NCBI RefSeq assembly: GCF_030525615.1
Contig: NZ_JAUNEJ010000002.1
Coordinates: 287,955 to 351,954, forward strand
DNA length: 64,000 bases
Direction of reading: 5' to 3'
Source of the DNA: Cutibacterium sp.
GTDB taxonomy: Bacteria > Actinomycetota > Actinomycetes > Propionibacteriales > Propionibacteriaceae
Below are positions 45,814 through 56,100 of this stretch, one piece after another (position 1 is the first letter of the stretch; the number at the start of each line of letters is the position of its first letter). The notes under the pieces were generated by a model. The model was not told the origin of the DNA and did not search any database. It worked only from the letters and a program-made list of their open reading frames with translations. Made by a program: the position numbers and the translations under genes.

Positions 45814-46374
45814 TCACTTGTTCTTGGGCTGCTTGGCCTGATCGATGTCGATCTGTTCCTTGGCGACCTTGCCGGACACAGTCTGGGTGTCCTGGGTCGT
45901 TTCCTTGCCGATCTTGATCTTCTCGGCGGCAACGGTCTCCTTGTCAACGGTCGGACGCTCCTCGTGACGAACAACGGAGCCATCCTCGGCAATGGGGGAC
46001 TTATGAGTAGTTTGCGGCTCGGTATCGGCTGCCCTCTGAGGCTTCACGCCAGCGATCTGGTCACCAGAGACACCGTCACCATCCGCACCCCGGTTTGCCC
46101 TGGCGTCGGTTGTCTCATCGGCGCTTTTTGTTTCACCGGTGGTCTGACCAACGACGCCACCAGCAACGCCGTTGTCGGCTACGTCAGAGGCGGGATCGTT
46201 ATGAGCCGTGAAAGCGTCGGAGTAGTACCGGTACAACTCGTCAGTCTCATCCTCAGAAAGGTGGCCGTCCGGATTGACGTTTGGAGCGTCCTTCACCTTG
46301 TCCTTGGTGTAGGGCGTGCGGATCTGGTCACCGGAAGTCTGGAACCCTCGGAACGGCACAAAGGTCTCGTTGCG
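45814..46374 (-). pseudogene. PRC-barrel/DUF2382 protein, 5'-truncated
   Basis: The remaining frame starts in the last strand of a PRC barrel (ETFVPFRGFQTSGDQIRTPY, then KDAPNVNPDGHLSEDETDELYRYY) directly after a TAA at 46375-46377, so the first about 60 residues are lost. A low-complexity part follows, then the second half of a DUF2382 domain (RHEERPTVDKETVAAEKIKI, GKETTQDTQTVSGKVAKEQI). GTG 46359 could start a 181-residue product. The intact family pairs a full PRC barrel with a full DUF2382; both are incomplete here. The flank at 46380-46440 is unusually rich in A+T, perhaps the deletion scar. Confidence 0.72.
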
Positions 46375-46453
46375 TTAATCGAATTTTGTCAACACCCTCG
46401 TTTCGATAGTATTAATATGTTACCCTCTGCTCGCGCCGATAATGTGTACACCA

Positions 46454-47380
46454 TCATTTTCCGATGGTCCGTTGAAACCACTTCTCCGCAGCCACGTAAT
46501 CCTCGTCCCTGAAACCACGAATGACGTCCGGGTCATCAGACGGCGCAAAACCCCTTGTAGAACCATTTGGGTAGGAGCCAAGGAAGATCACCTCGCGGCT
46601 AATCCGGTACAACCCCTTGAGGGCAGCGGCCATCCTCTCGTCCGAGACGTGGCCGATGGCGTCGATAGAAAAACAATACTCACCGAGGCGATCCTTGGTC
46701 GGCCTCGATTCGATTCTCGACAAGTTGATTTTGCGAAAAGAGAACTGCTGAAGGATTTCCAACAAAGCACCCGGATGATCGCTTGGGGGGACGACGACAA
46801 CCGTGGTGCGATCATCCCCTGTTCGAGGAATCATTTGACCACTTCGTGCCACCAAAATGAACCTCGTGACAGCATCCGGATTGTCAGCGATCTCTCGCGC
46901 CACAGCTGTCAACCCGTACATCGTTCCCGCGACTTCAGCGCACACGGCGGCGTCAAAACGCGATCGTGGGTCAGACACCTCCTTCGCCGCAGCGGCTGTT
47001 GACCCACCCTGGGTGATTTCGGCGTGCGGCGGGAGGTTGGCGGCAAGCCAATCTCGACACTGGTTCGCGGCATGAGGATGGGTCAGGACGTTGCGGATCG
47101 ATGGCAGGGTCGTCCCGGGTCGGGCATAAAGATTGAATTGCACCGGAATGACGACCTCGCGAACAATTTGCACACCACCCAGGGCGGCCAGGGTGTCGAG
47201 GGTCGCACTCACCCCACCCTCGACAGAATTCTCAATCGGGACCAACGACGCCTCGACCTCGCCGTCGACAACCCCCTGCAATGCGGCACCAACCGTCCCG
47301 TAAGGGCGGGCGTCGACGTGGCCGAGGGTCTTGAGGGCTTGATGGGTGAAAGTGCCTGCGGGGCCGAAATATCCGTACAC
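46454..47380 (-). CDS. pheA: Prephenate dehydratase
   Basis: 308 residues. The catalytic domain begins YGYFGPAGTFTHQAL and includes the NSVEGGVSATLD segment and the TRFILVAR motif with its key Thr. An ACT regulatory domain follows (HPGALLEILQQFSFRKINLS with the ESRP motif), giving feedback control by phenylalanine. It makes phenylpyruvate from prephenate. Confidence 0.95.
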   Translation of the reverse strand: MYGYFGPAGTFTHQALKTLGHVDARPYGTVGAALQGVVDGEVEASLVPIENSVEGGVSATLDTLAALGGVQIVREVVIPVQFNLYARPGTTLPSIRNVLTHPHAANQCRDWLAANLPPHAEITQGGSTAAAAKEVSDPRSRFDAAVCAEVAGTMYGLTAVAREIADNPDAVTRFILVARSGQMIPRTGDDRTTVVVVPPSDHPGALLEILQQFSFRKINLSRIESRPTKDRLGEYCFSIDAIGHVSDERMAAALKGLYRISREVIFLGSYPNGSTRGFAPSDDPDVIRGFRDEDYVAAEKWFQRTIGK

Positions 47381-47424
47381 GGCGTCAGCTTATCTGCGAG
47401 ATCACCACGGCGGCACCGGCTCCG

Positions 47425-48156
47425 TCAGGCGGGCATTGTCTGCAGACACTCGAGGAGCTGAACGCCGTTCCATGCCGGATCATCAGGACTCGTCCATTGC
47501 GGAGCTGGACGGCCTAGGGCCTCGTCAAGGAGGTCAAGGTATTCCGCGCGGTCAACCTCGGTGACGCCAAGACTGGCCAGGTGCGGCGTACTCCACTGCA
47601 CGTCCAGCAATCCTGACCCAAGCTCACACACCAGCCTCAGCAGAGCCGTCTTGGAAGCGTCGCGCCCGTGATCGGGGTCGTGGAACATTGATTCACCGCT
47701 GAACAATCCACCCACACTGACGCCATAAAGCCCGCCCACAAGGCGACCTTTGGTGTCCCACGTCTCCACCGAATGAGCCCAGCCTCGTTCATGCAGGTAC
47801 TCATATGTCTTGATAATGCGGTCATCAATCCAGGCATAAGGGCGATCGGGATCAGCACATCGCACGATGACATCGTGAAAGGCGCGATCGATGGTCGTCG
47901 TCTGATGTTTGGTCGTCTTGCGCAGGCTACGAGCGACCTTGACACGGCCGGGAAGCAGGATTCCTCGGTGCATGGGAGACCACCACGCCGTAGCCCCCTG
48001 AAACTCCGCAGGTACCTCATCGTCAGTGATGGGCATGGGGAAAACGCCCTCGTGAAGTGCCGCCAACACCAGGTGGGGGCTGAGAGCGCCCGTGATCGCG
48101 ATGAGGTCGTCGTCAGGCCATTGGTCCGGGTCGCCGAAGAGTTCTGGAACCGTCAC
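47425..48156 (-). CDS. aat: Leucyl/phenylalanyl-tRNA-protein transferase
   Basis: 243 residues from GTG 48156, which has AGGAGG 8 bp upstream; the much longer frame to 48402 lacks such a site. WWSPMHRGILLPGRVKVARSL, YAWIDDRIIKTYEYLHERGW and GGLYGVSVGGLFSGESMFH are the conserved blocks. It adds Leu or Phe to proteins with N-terminal Lys or Arg, marking them for ClpS/ClpAP. Its presence suits an N-degron pathway. Confidence 0.94.
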   Translation of the reverse strand: MTVPELFGDPDQWPDDDLIAITGALSPHLVLAALHEGVFPMPITDDEVPAEFQGATAWWSPMHRGILLPGRVKVARSLRKTTKHQTTTIDRAFHDVIVRCADPDRPYAWIDDRIIKTYEYLHERGWAHSVETWDTKGRLVGGLYGVSVGGLFSGESMFHDPDHGRDASKTALLRLVCELGSGLLDVQWSTPHLASLGVTEVDRAEYLDLLDEALGRPAPQWTSPDDPAWNGVQLLECLQTMPA

Positions 48157-48701
48157 TGACCTAGCCTCCTGTGTCGACGCTGATCCATTGTCTAACGAGA
48201 TCGAGTGCGAGCCGTAGCTCACGGGGAACCACGAGCCAAGGGTGCGCTTAGGTGCGTTCACTTGTCCATATAGCTCCACGAGCTGGTTGCACAGAGCCTG
48301 CCCATCTTGGGTACCTGTCGATTTTTGTCGGCTGAGGTTAGCACTGAGCACTCCTGTGCCCCATCCTCTACCCCAACTGTCGTTTTTCGCACCAGGGAGC
48401 AAGGGGGTTCACATCCGGGGGGATGCACGATGCGAGGCGCGGTGAGCGAGCCTTGATGGACATTACGAGGGAGACCCACGCTGAGAAGCTGAGGTGCGCC
48501 CATGGTCTAGCTCGGGGTGAGATCCAGGTCCCGCCGAACCACACCGGTCGAATTACATCCGTGTGACTTATCCCCAGCTGGTGGATAACCCTGTGGATAA
48601 CTTTTGAGATCCCGGACGGCCGCGAAGCTCGAGAAATCACTGAGAATCGAGCCGGGAGCATGAGGCAGGTTCACCTGCCGCAATAGTCCGTGCACAGCAC
48701 T
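48157..48701 (+). other. Non-coding gap with DnaA-box-like sites
   Basis: About 545 bp between aat and the uppP hairpin. GGTGGATAA (48580-48588) and TGTGGATAA (48592-48600) are one near-perfect and one perfect DnaA nonamer, 12 bp apart. A perfect inverted repeat GGCAGGT-TC-ACCTGCC lies at 48664-48679. No gene or RNA family is recognised. Confidence 0.5.
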
Positions 48702-48735
48702 GAGGGGCCAGCCCGCTGGAACAGGCTGGCCCCTC
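48702..48735 (-). terminator. Hairpin downstream of uppP
   Basis: GAGGGGCCAGCC pairs perfectly with GGCTGGCCCCTC around a 10-nt loop, 13 bp beyond the uppP stop. No T-run. Confidence 0.75.
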
Positions 48736-48748
48736 AATACGCCAACGA

Positions 48749-49603
48749 TCAGGCAGTGACCACGTTGGTCAGGATGAGAACGATCATGATGATGCCTATA
48801 ACTACGCGGTACCAGATGAACCCGGTGAACTTGTTCGAAGACACGAACTTCAGCAGCCAAGCGATGGACACGTAGGCCACAATGAGAGAAACCACCGTCG
48901 CCAAAATCGTCGGTCCCCAACCAATCGCATCGGCGCCGCCGGTGGTGGTGGAAATGTGGCTGGAAGCCGTGATGATCTCGTATATGCCGGCGGCCACCAA
49001 CGCTGGGATACCCATAAAAAACGACAGGCGGGTCGCGGTCGCGCGATCGAACTTGCGAAACAGACCGGCAGAAATCGTCGCACCCGAACGGGATATGCCG
49101 GGGAACAGCGGTGCCAGAGCCTGGAAACAACCAATGAAGATGGCGTCAAAAATGCCGACGTCATTCATGCCGCGCTCGAGACCTGACTGCCGGTCAACCA
49201 GCCACATCACGCCGCTCCAGGCGATGAGAGCGATGGCGACGACCCACAGGGAACTCAGGGTGTTCTCGATCGCGTCCTTGAACACCAAACCGACGATGCC
49301 CACCGGAATCGACCCGAGGATAATGCCCCAGCCGAGGGTGTAATCCGGATCGCTGCGTTGTTCTTTGTGGGCCAGGCCCTTGCACCATGCAACGACGATC
49401 CGCACGATGTCAGACCAGAAATAGATGACGGCGGCCATGATGGCACCGACCTGGATGATCGCGGTGAAGGCAGTGATTCCGGTGCCCTGAATCTCATATC
49501 CCAACAGCTTCTCGACGATGCGCAGATGGCCGGTGCTAGAAACAGGCAGGAACTCGGTAATGCCCTCGACAATGCCGAGGATTACGGCGTGTAGCCAGTT
49601 CAC
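48749..49603 (-). CDS. uppP: Undecaprenyl-diphosphatase (BacA type)
   Basis: 284 residues from GTG 49603. EGITEFLPVSSTGHLRIVEK (motif 1) and FPGISRSGATISAGLFRKFD (motif 2) hold the catalytic Glu, Ser and Arg; about eight membrane segments. It recycles the lipid carrier for peptidoglycan and other wall polymers, and gives bacitracin tolerance. AGAGGTTTC before the start is a weak ribosome site, but the N-terminus fits the family. Confidence 0.95.
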   Translation of the reverse strand: MNWLHAVILGIVEGITEFLPVSSTGHLRIVEKLLGYEIQGTGITAFTAIIQVGAIMAAVIYFWSDIVRIVVAWCKGLAHKEQRSDPDYTLGWGIILGSIPVGIVGLVFKDAIENTLSSLWVVAIALIAWSGVMWLVDRQSGLERGMNDVGIFDAIFIGCFQALAPLFPGISRSGATISAGLFRKFDRATATRLSFFMGIPALVAAGIYEIITASSHISTTTGGADAIGWGPTILATVVSLIVAYVSIAWLLKFVSSNKFTGFIWYRVVIGIIMIVLILTNVVTA

Positions 49604-49789
49604 GAATAGAAACCTCTCGATTGGGGGCCGTGCGGATGCGACAAGCGCTGATCTACGCCAGTGCGTCCAGGACACAACACCATAGACGTCGAGACTGACA
49701 ATTTAAGTGTTCATATGTCGGGGCGCTTGAGATCAATGACCGTGGTCGAAGGTAAGTGGTCCAGGATCGTCGCCATTTTCCCCGCCGAA

Positions 49790-50455
49790 TCAGGGGTACA
49801 GGAGGTATGTCTGACCGTCTGCGACGTGCCAGACAGAAACCCCCGTCACCCCAACCTCGAGGGGCACCACATTGGCCAGAATCTCTACGGCGCGCCTTTG
49901 AAGCTCGAGAGGGACCTGATACCCCATCGTGACGTGCGGATTCCACCATCGCGGCCCGTAATAGTTGAACGTGGTGACGCCTACCGCAGCCAGCCGTCGA
50001 TGTAGCCGCTCATGGGGGCACCTCAACGCTTCTGGAATTCGTGAGGTGCAAAAACCATCACCCTGGGCCAGGGCTGAGCACGATTTAGCACCCACCTCCT
50101 GCGAGGTGTCAAAAATCGTCGTGGAGTCGCAGGCAGTGGGTTCTGAGCAGGCCGAGCGAGAGCGATGTGAGTCGTGCGGACACAGGGCCACCACATTGTC
50201 AGAGTTCGGCAACTGACACGCTGTTGTCAGCGTCACTCGCTCCGGCCACCCAACGTCGACAAGATCAGAATCAACACCATTCATGGTCGATACTGCCGCC
50301 ACCGTAATGTGGGCAGGCTCGTGCAGTACCGGAATCGCGGTCGCCACAAGCTGATTACGGATACCGCGAAGAACCTCTTGAGCCTCATCATCGAGGGTGA
50401 GCGACAAAGTGTCAGTGAACACGACGCCGGGCTGCCAGTCGCTATTTTTCGTCAC
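49790..50455 (-). CDS. 2H phosphoesterase (2'-5' RNA ligase-like)
   Basis: About 221 residues from GTG 50455; ATG 50509 and GTG 50422 are alternatives, and the real start is uncertain. Two HxT/S motifs, PAHITVAAV and NPHVTMGYQ, define the 2H fold that cleaves or ligates cyclic phosphates of RNA or small nucleotides. Between them about 65 residues rich in Cys, Ser and His (CPHDSHRSRSACSEPTACD...) are unlike usual relatives and may be an insertion or an old double frameshift. A hairpin-forming GGAAG/CTTCC lies before the start. Confidence 0.65.
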   Translation of the reverse strand: MTKNSDWQPGVVFTDTLSLTLDDEAQEVLRGIRNQLVATAIPVLHEPAHITVAAVSTMNGVDSDLVDVGWPERVTLTTACQLPNSDNVVALCPHDSHRSRSACSEPTACDSTTIFDTSQEVGAKSCSALAQGDGFCTSRIPEALRCPHERLHRRLAAVGVTTFNYYGPRWWNPHVTMGYQVPLELQRRAVEILANVVPLEVGVTGVSVWHVADGQTYLLYP

Positions 50456-50694
50456 CTCGCGCCTCAATCTTGTTACAACTCCGCGGGAAGAGTCACACTT
50501 CCCGTGCATATGTAGTGACGTTACTGGCACCTTCGTCATCTGGCTCAGCGCCGGGCAGCCGGTACAAGGCCGGTCCGTCGCCATGAATGTCTTCGACAGC
50601 GATGGGACTCGGGAAATCCCCTGCGGCAGCGGAGATCAAGGCGCGGCAGCAAAGATCATGGCCCGATCATGATTCTCACCGACGGCTACGCAAC

Positions 50695-50726
50695 AGGGGA
50701 GGGCACCTACATGGGCGTCCTCCCCT
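50695..50726 (-). terminator. Hairpin after the ribosomal protein operon
   Basis: AGGGGAGG and CCTCCCCT arms enclose about 16 bp that pair further (CGCC with GGTG). It lies about 20 bp beyond the rplI stop on the minus strand. Confidence 0.65.
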
Positions 50727-50746
50727 ACGTCTGCGTATGTGTCAGA

Positions 50747-51196
50747 TCACGCGGCAGGAACAGTCTCCACTGTGACGTGACCCTTGATGGCGTCATGCAG
50801 CTTGACACCGACGGTGTGCTTACCGATGGTCTTGATCGGCTTGTTGATCTCGATAGCCCGCTTATCGAGGGCGGGGCCACCAGCCTTCTTGACGGCCAGA
50901 GCAATGTCACTCGGAGTCACAGCACCAAACAGACGACCACTCTCGCCAGCCTGAACGGTCACCTGAACCACCAGGTGCTCCAGCTGCGAGCGAATCTGCT
51001 CGGCATCTTCCTTGGACTTGATCTCCTTGGCCTCGCGGGCACGGGTGATGTCCTTGATCTGGGCCTCAGCACCGCGCGTCCACTTGATCGCGTAGTTCTG
51101 CGGCAACAGGTAATTACGACCGTAGCCGTCCTTGACCTCAACGATGTCACCGGGGACACCGAGCTTGGCCACCGGAGCAGTGAGAATGAGCTTCAT
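50747..51196 (-). CDS. rplI: 50S ribosomal protein L9
   Basis: 149 residues. MKLILTAPVAKLGVPGDIVE, VKDGYGRNYLLPQNYAIKWT (signature) and the C-terminal domain ending in VKLHDAIKGHVTVETVPA. Last gene of the rpsF-ssb-rpsR-rplI operon, 15 bp after rpsR. Confidence 0.97.
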   Translation of the reverse strand: MKLILTAPVAKLGVPGDIVEVKDGYGRNYLLPQNYAIKWTRGAEAQIKDITRAREAKEIKSKEDAEQIRSQLEHLVVQVTVQAGESGRLFGAVTPSDIALAVKKAGGPALDKRAIEINKPIKTIGKHTVGVKLHDAIKGHVTVETVPAA

Positions 51197-51211
51197 GTCT
51201 TTCCCCCCTTC

Positions 51212-51451
51212 TCAGCGAGCCGTCGAGGCGTACGGGAGCAGCGCGAGCTCGCGAGCGTTCTTGATCGCGATGGCGACTTTGCGCTGATCCTGGACCGTCA
51301 ACCCGGTAACGCGACGAGCGCGAATCTTGCCTCGCTCAGAGATGAACTTGCGCAGCAGGGCGGTGTCCTTGTAGTCCACCGCGCCGATGTGCACGGTCTT
51401 GATGGGGACGACCTTCTTCTTGTTCACAGACTTGCGCTGTGGACCGGCCAT
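51212..51451 (-). CDS. rpsR: 30S ribosomal protein S18
   Basis: 79 residues. [20 protein letters not shown] and [20 protein letters not shown] are the S18 core. The N-terminal [13 protein letters not shown] has no cysteine zinc ribbon, so this is a C-minus form. AAGGAGAG precedes the start. Confidence 0.96.
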   Translation of the reverse strand: MAGPQRKSVNKKKVVPIKTVHIGAVDYKDTALLRKFISERGKIRARRVTGLTVQDQRKVAIAIKNARELALLPYASTAR

Positions 51452-51575
51452 TGTGGTGCTCTCCTTCTTATGAAAGCCCGGCTCTCGCCGGAATGTGCCT
51501 TGTCCGTGGCCCCATACGGGGCGCCGAACCTGATGTTTCTTGTATCGATGGCGCGATGATCGGCGAATCTACCGA

Positions 51576-52166
51576 TCAGAACGGCGGTTCGTCGGTCTGG
51601 GCTGAAGCCCAGGGGTCGACTCCCCCACCACGATTGGCGTCACCGTTGTTGTAGGACCCCTGGTTACCGGAGTTTCCACCCCAGTTACCACCCTGGCCGC
51701 CATTGCCACCTGACCAGTCACCCTGGCCGCCACTGGGATTTCCGCCCCAGTTGCCACCCTGACCACCGCCAGTATTGCCACCCCAGTTACGTCCACCAGA
51801 GGACTGGTTGCGAGCCACCTTGGCCGAGGCGAACCTCAGCGACGGACCCACCTCGTTGACGTCGATCTCGTAGGAGGTACGACGGTTGCCGTCGCGATCC
51901 TCATAAGAGCGAGCCTTGAGGTTGCCGTTGACGATGACACGCATACCTTTGGACAGCGACTCGGCAACGTTCTCGGCGAACTGACGCCACACTGAGCAGT
52001 TGAGGAACATTGCCTCACCGTCGCGCCATTCACCGGTCTGCCGATCGTAGGTTCGCGGGGTCGATGCCACCGTGAAATTCGCGACAGGCACCCCGTTAGG
52101 GGTGAAGCGCAGCTCAGGATCAGCAGTCAAATTGCCAATCACCGTAATGGGTGTTTCGCCAGCCAT
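51576..52166 (-). CDS. ssb: Single-stranded DNA-binding protein
   Basis: 196 residues. An OB fold occupies about 1-115 ([40 protein letters not shown]). The linker of about 65 residues is built of Gly/Asn/Trp/Gln repeats (GGNWGGN units), and the acidic tip ends DEPPF, the docking peptide for replication and repair proteins. Located between rpsF and rpsR as usual. Confidence 0.96.
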   Translation of the reverse strand: MAGETPITVIGNLTADPELRFTPNGVPVANFTVASTPRTYDRQTGEWRDGEAMFLNCSVWRQFAENVAESLSKGMRVIVNGNLKARSYEDRDGNRRTSYEIDVNEVGPSLRFASAKVARNQSSGGRNWGGNTGGGQGGNWGGNPSGGQGDWSGGNGGQGGNWGGNSGNQGSYNNGDANRGGGVDPWASAQTDEPPF

Positions 52167-52276
52167 GTCACTCTCCGCGGTTTGGGATGTTGCGAATCAA
52201 TGGTTCCAGTGTGCCGCTCGCCTAGGACAGTTTTCGGGATCACCCGAGAACAGAGGCGAACACGGGTCCTCGATCC

Positions 52277-52567
52277 TCAGTGGATCTCGGGACGCATGAC
52301 CTTGGTGCGCAGAACCTTCTCGTCGATGGCGAGAAGACGATCCACTTCCTGAATGGTCGCGGGTTCACAGGTCGCGTTGACGACGACGTAGATGCCTTCC
52401 GACTTCTTCTGAATGTCGTAGGCCAGGCGGCGCTTGCCCCACACGTCAACATTGTCGACGGTGCCCTTCTCGTCAGTAATGACCTTCAGGTACTTCCCCA
52501 CGAGGGAATCGACCTGACGCTCTTCGACGGTCGGATCAATGATGATCATGACCTCGTACTTACGCAT
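52277..52567 (-). CDS. rpsF: 30S ribosomal protein S6
   Basis: 96 residues, [20 protein letters not shown] at the start and [20 protein letters not shown] in the middle. First gene of the operon; the promoter would be in 52568-52830. Confidence 0.97.
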   Translation of the reverse strand: MRKYEVMIIIDPTVEERQVDSLVGKYLKVITDEKGTVDNVDVWGKRRLAYDIQKKSEGIYVVVNATCEPATIQEVDRLLAIDEKVLRTKVMRPEIH

Positions 52568-53131
52568 ACGCTGACTCCACCTCCTCTGGTCTCAACGGCC
52601 ACAAGTACATCCCGTGGCAGGAGGGCGAATGCCACCGGTCGGGATCTTCCCGATCGGCCAGCTGCCTCAGCTGACAGCCAGATGAAAACAATACCGGTCA
52701 ACTCGCCGTTCTCCGAATTCACCGCGTTGCACTTCGCCTCAGTACACCTCCCCGACACACACCGACACGGCGTGACGATTCATCCTTCGTTCCCGGAATC
52801 ACACGCGCGGCGCGTGGCGAACTGGGCGGCAACGCCACAGAACCAACCGTGCAGCAACGCCACAGAGCTAACCGTGCGGCAAAGCCACAACGCACTCCAG
52901 GTCAGTTCCCAAGGCAGCCTTCAGCCATTGATAACGGTTTCATCACATTGTGCGGCAGGGTCTCGCATCCCTGAGTAACTGTTCGATAACGTCTTCTCCA
53001 AAGTGACAAGAACTGTGTCCGTCAGTCCGACATGAGCCCATGGCTGTGTGCCGGATTCATGGACCATCTGTCTGTCACCCGTGCGAATCCGGGAAGTCCG
53101 GTCGCATTGCCAAGGAAAGACGGTCACACAT
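52568..53131 (+). other. 564-bp divergent region between rpsF and the subtilase
   Basis: No gene is supported. It contains a GGTGGAGT-rich leader of rpsF, a short GATCTTCCCGATC palindrome (52640-52652), and the 25-bp tandem repeat at 52829-52890. Promoters for both directions are expected but not clear. Confidence 0.5.
52829..52890 (+). repeat. 25-bp tandem repeat, about 2.5 copies
   Basis: Units at 52829-52853 and 52854-52878, beginning GCAACGCCACAG and ending AACCGTGC, differ at few positions; a third partial unit reaches 52890. It lies 240 bp upstream of the subtilase start. Confidence 0.7.
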
Positions 53132-56100
53132 ATGCACACGTTTCGACGAGGAGGGCTGCTGGCAGGCGTTGTTGCGCTAGCCCTGGCAGCTACCCCGGCT
53201 GCTATGGCTGCCCCGGACCCCACACCGCCAGCCCCTTCTCCTGCCTCTGCTACCCGCACGCAGTCCGAGAAGGTCAAGGTCATGGTGCTCCTGACTGGCC
53301 AGCCGACAGGACGCGGCGTTGAAAGAACGAACCTCGCCGAACTCAATCGGACTGTTAATGCTATTCAGTCCAAGATTCCGATCAAGGTCGATCGCCGATT
53401 CGGCATGCTCCTGAAAGGGTTTTCGGCCTGGGTCGAGGCTTCTGACATCCCCACCCTGCAGGCCCAGCCAGGAGTCGCATCTGTCAAACCAGTGCGCGCT
53501 TACAAGCCCGTCGATGACGAGGTAAACCTGGCCACCAGAGCTACCGCAGCCCGCACCACAGGACTGGACGGACGCGGCACCGTCGTTTCCATCATCGACT
53601 CCGGTATCGACATCAAGCATCAGGACATGCGCCTTAGCGCCGACGGCAAGGCACACGCCAAACTCAAGGCGGTAGCCGGGTTCACTGACAAGGTGCCATA
53701 CGGCTACAACTTCGCTGACGACAACACCAACGTCAAAGACACCAGCGCAGAACAGCACGGTATGCATGTGGCCGGCATTGTGGCGGCCAATGGTGGATCT
53801 GACGCCGACGCCACAACCAACGGACGTGTCAACGGTGCCGCCCCTGAGGCCCAGTTACTCGCCATGAAGGTGTTTTCCAACAATCCGACAGACTCCGGGT
53901 CCGCCTATACCGACGACATCGTCGCCGCCATCGAGGAATCGGTGCGTCGCGGAGCTGACATCATCAATATGTCTCTCGGCTCGCCCGACGGTCTCGATTC
54001 CTCCGAGCAAGGCGACACTCTCGCCATCGCCAACGCCCAGCGTGCCGGTGTCCAGGTCCTCGTCGCTGCCGGCAACGATGGGTTGTCGACTTCTATCGAC
54101 GGCGACGAATACGACGCCCTGGGACGTCTCGACAATGGGTCATTGGGAAGTCCAGCTACCGCCCCTGCCGCGTGGTCTATCGCGTCAATTAACAATGCCC
54201 ACAAGGTAGTCGCCGCTGCCAAGGCCACATGGGAGAACGGTTCAGCGGTGGTCGGTTACGACCAGCAGGCCGGCCCTGTCGATACCGACGTCCACAAGCT
54301 CGTCGTTGCTGGAATCGGCAAGCCCGAGCAAGTCCCCGCTGAGGTCAAGGGTAACTGGGCACTTATTGAACGTGGCGAAAACACCTTCGCCGAGAAGGTG
54401 CAGAACGCCGTCGACAAAGGTGCCACCGGTGTCATTATCTTCAACAACGCTGATGGTGGGAACGACATCCCAGGAATGGCAGGCATCGAGGACGCCAAGG
54501 TACCCGTCTCCGGTATGAGCCACGACGATGGGCAAAAGCTCGTCGACATCGCGAAATCCGGCAAAGAGGTATCGATTCAGCTCACCAAATCCAATCAGGT
54601 GATAGACAACCCTGATCCGTTGCTCGCTTCGAGTTTTACTTCCTGGGGAGCCACCCCGGACCTCAATTTCAAGCCTGAGATCGCCGGCATTGGTGGGGCT
54701 GTGTACTCGACGCTCAACGACAACAAGTACGGCGTCAAATCTGGTACCTCGATGGCTACCCCGAACCTTGCCGGGCTCACGTCACTGATGTTGCAATCGC
54801 TGCGCGCCAAGGAACCAGGATTGTCTCCCGTCGACGCCGCAGCCCGAATTCGCACCGCCTTTTCCAATACCGCAGTAAGGCCGACGACCTCTGACGGTGT
54901 ACCTCAGGCTCCCCGCCAAATTGGCGCTGGCCTGGCCCAGGTTGATCGTGCCGTCGCCACCAACGTGCTCGCTACGGTGAACGGCAGCCCGAACGTAGCT
55001 CTCAAAGAGATCACGTCACCACGCAATGTCAACGTCACCCTCACCAACGTCAGCGACAAGGCGCAGACCTTCGACGCTGGTCAGACCTGCGTCATTAATG
55101 AAAGTCACGAACCTGACCAAGCGCTGACCACATGCTCGACCAGCGAACACGCTGCAACCGCGACGAAAACCGTCACCGTCCCCGCCCACGGCACCGCAAA
55201 CGTATCCTGGACGGTGACGCCCAAACCCGGCGAAGCTCACTGGCTCGAAGGCTGGTTGACCCTCGCGTCGACCGATCCAGACCAGCCCGATCTGGCTGTC
55301 CCCTACCTGGGGTTTGTCGGCGACTGGAACGCTGAGAACATCATCGACACCCCCGTCTACGACAAAACCCCGTCGCTGATGTCTCAAGCATTCGGAGAGA
55401 CCACACCCCACAAAACGGTGCTTGCCAGCACGATCCTCGGGGCAATGACCATTGAACGTGGTGTGGGAGACAACTACTTCTCCCCCAATGGCGACGACAT
55501 GTTCGACACCATTTTTGCCCAGACCCTGCTGCTACGCTCGGCTCAGGAGCTCAAATTCTCCATCGTCGACGCCCAGGGCAAGACCGTCCGGGAACTCGGT
55601 TCTGATCGCGACCTGCAGCACATCCTGCTGAACAAACTCGCTGCCATCACAACCAACGCTGCCAATAGTGATACCGACCGCAGTTGGGACGGCAAGGTGT
55701 GGGACGCCAAGAAAGCCGCTTTCGTCACTGCCCCCGAAGGTAACTACACCTTCAAGGTGCAGGCTCGTCTGTCGCCGAACTACGACTGGCAGACCGTCGA
55801 GATGCCCTTCATTCTTGACGTCACTGCCCCCAAGGCGACCACCTCGGTGCGTAACAACGCTGACGGCTCCGCTTCGGTCATCGTCAAGGTTGCCGACGCC
55901 GGCTCCGGTGCCGGTCCGGTTACCGCTGTGGATAGCTCAGGCACCATGCTGACCGCTGACACCAAGTCCGTTCCCGGCGCGACTGTTTTCACCGTTCCGA
56001 AACCAGCGGCAGCCAAGTACGTGCAGGTAACTGCAGCCGACGGGGCTTTCAACACCACGACCTCGGTCGTCATGCTCGACAAGGCCGTCCTGGCAACCCC

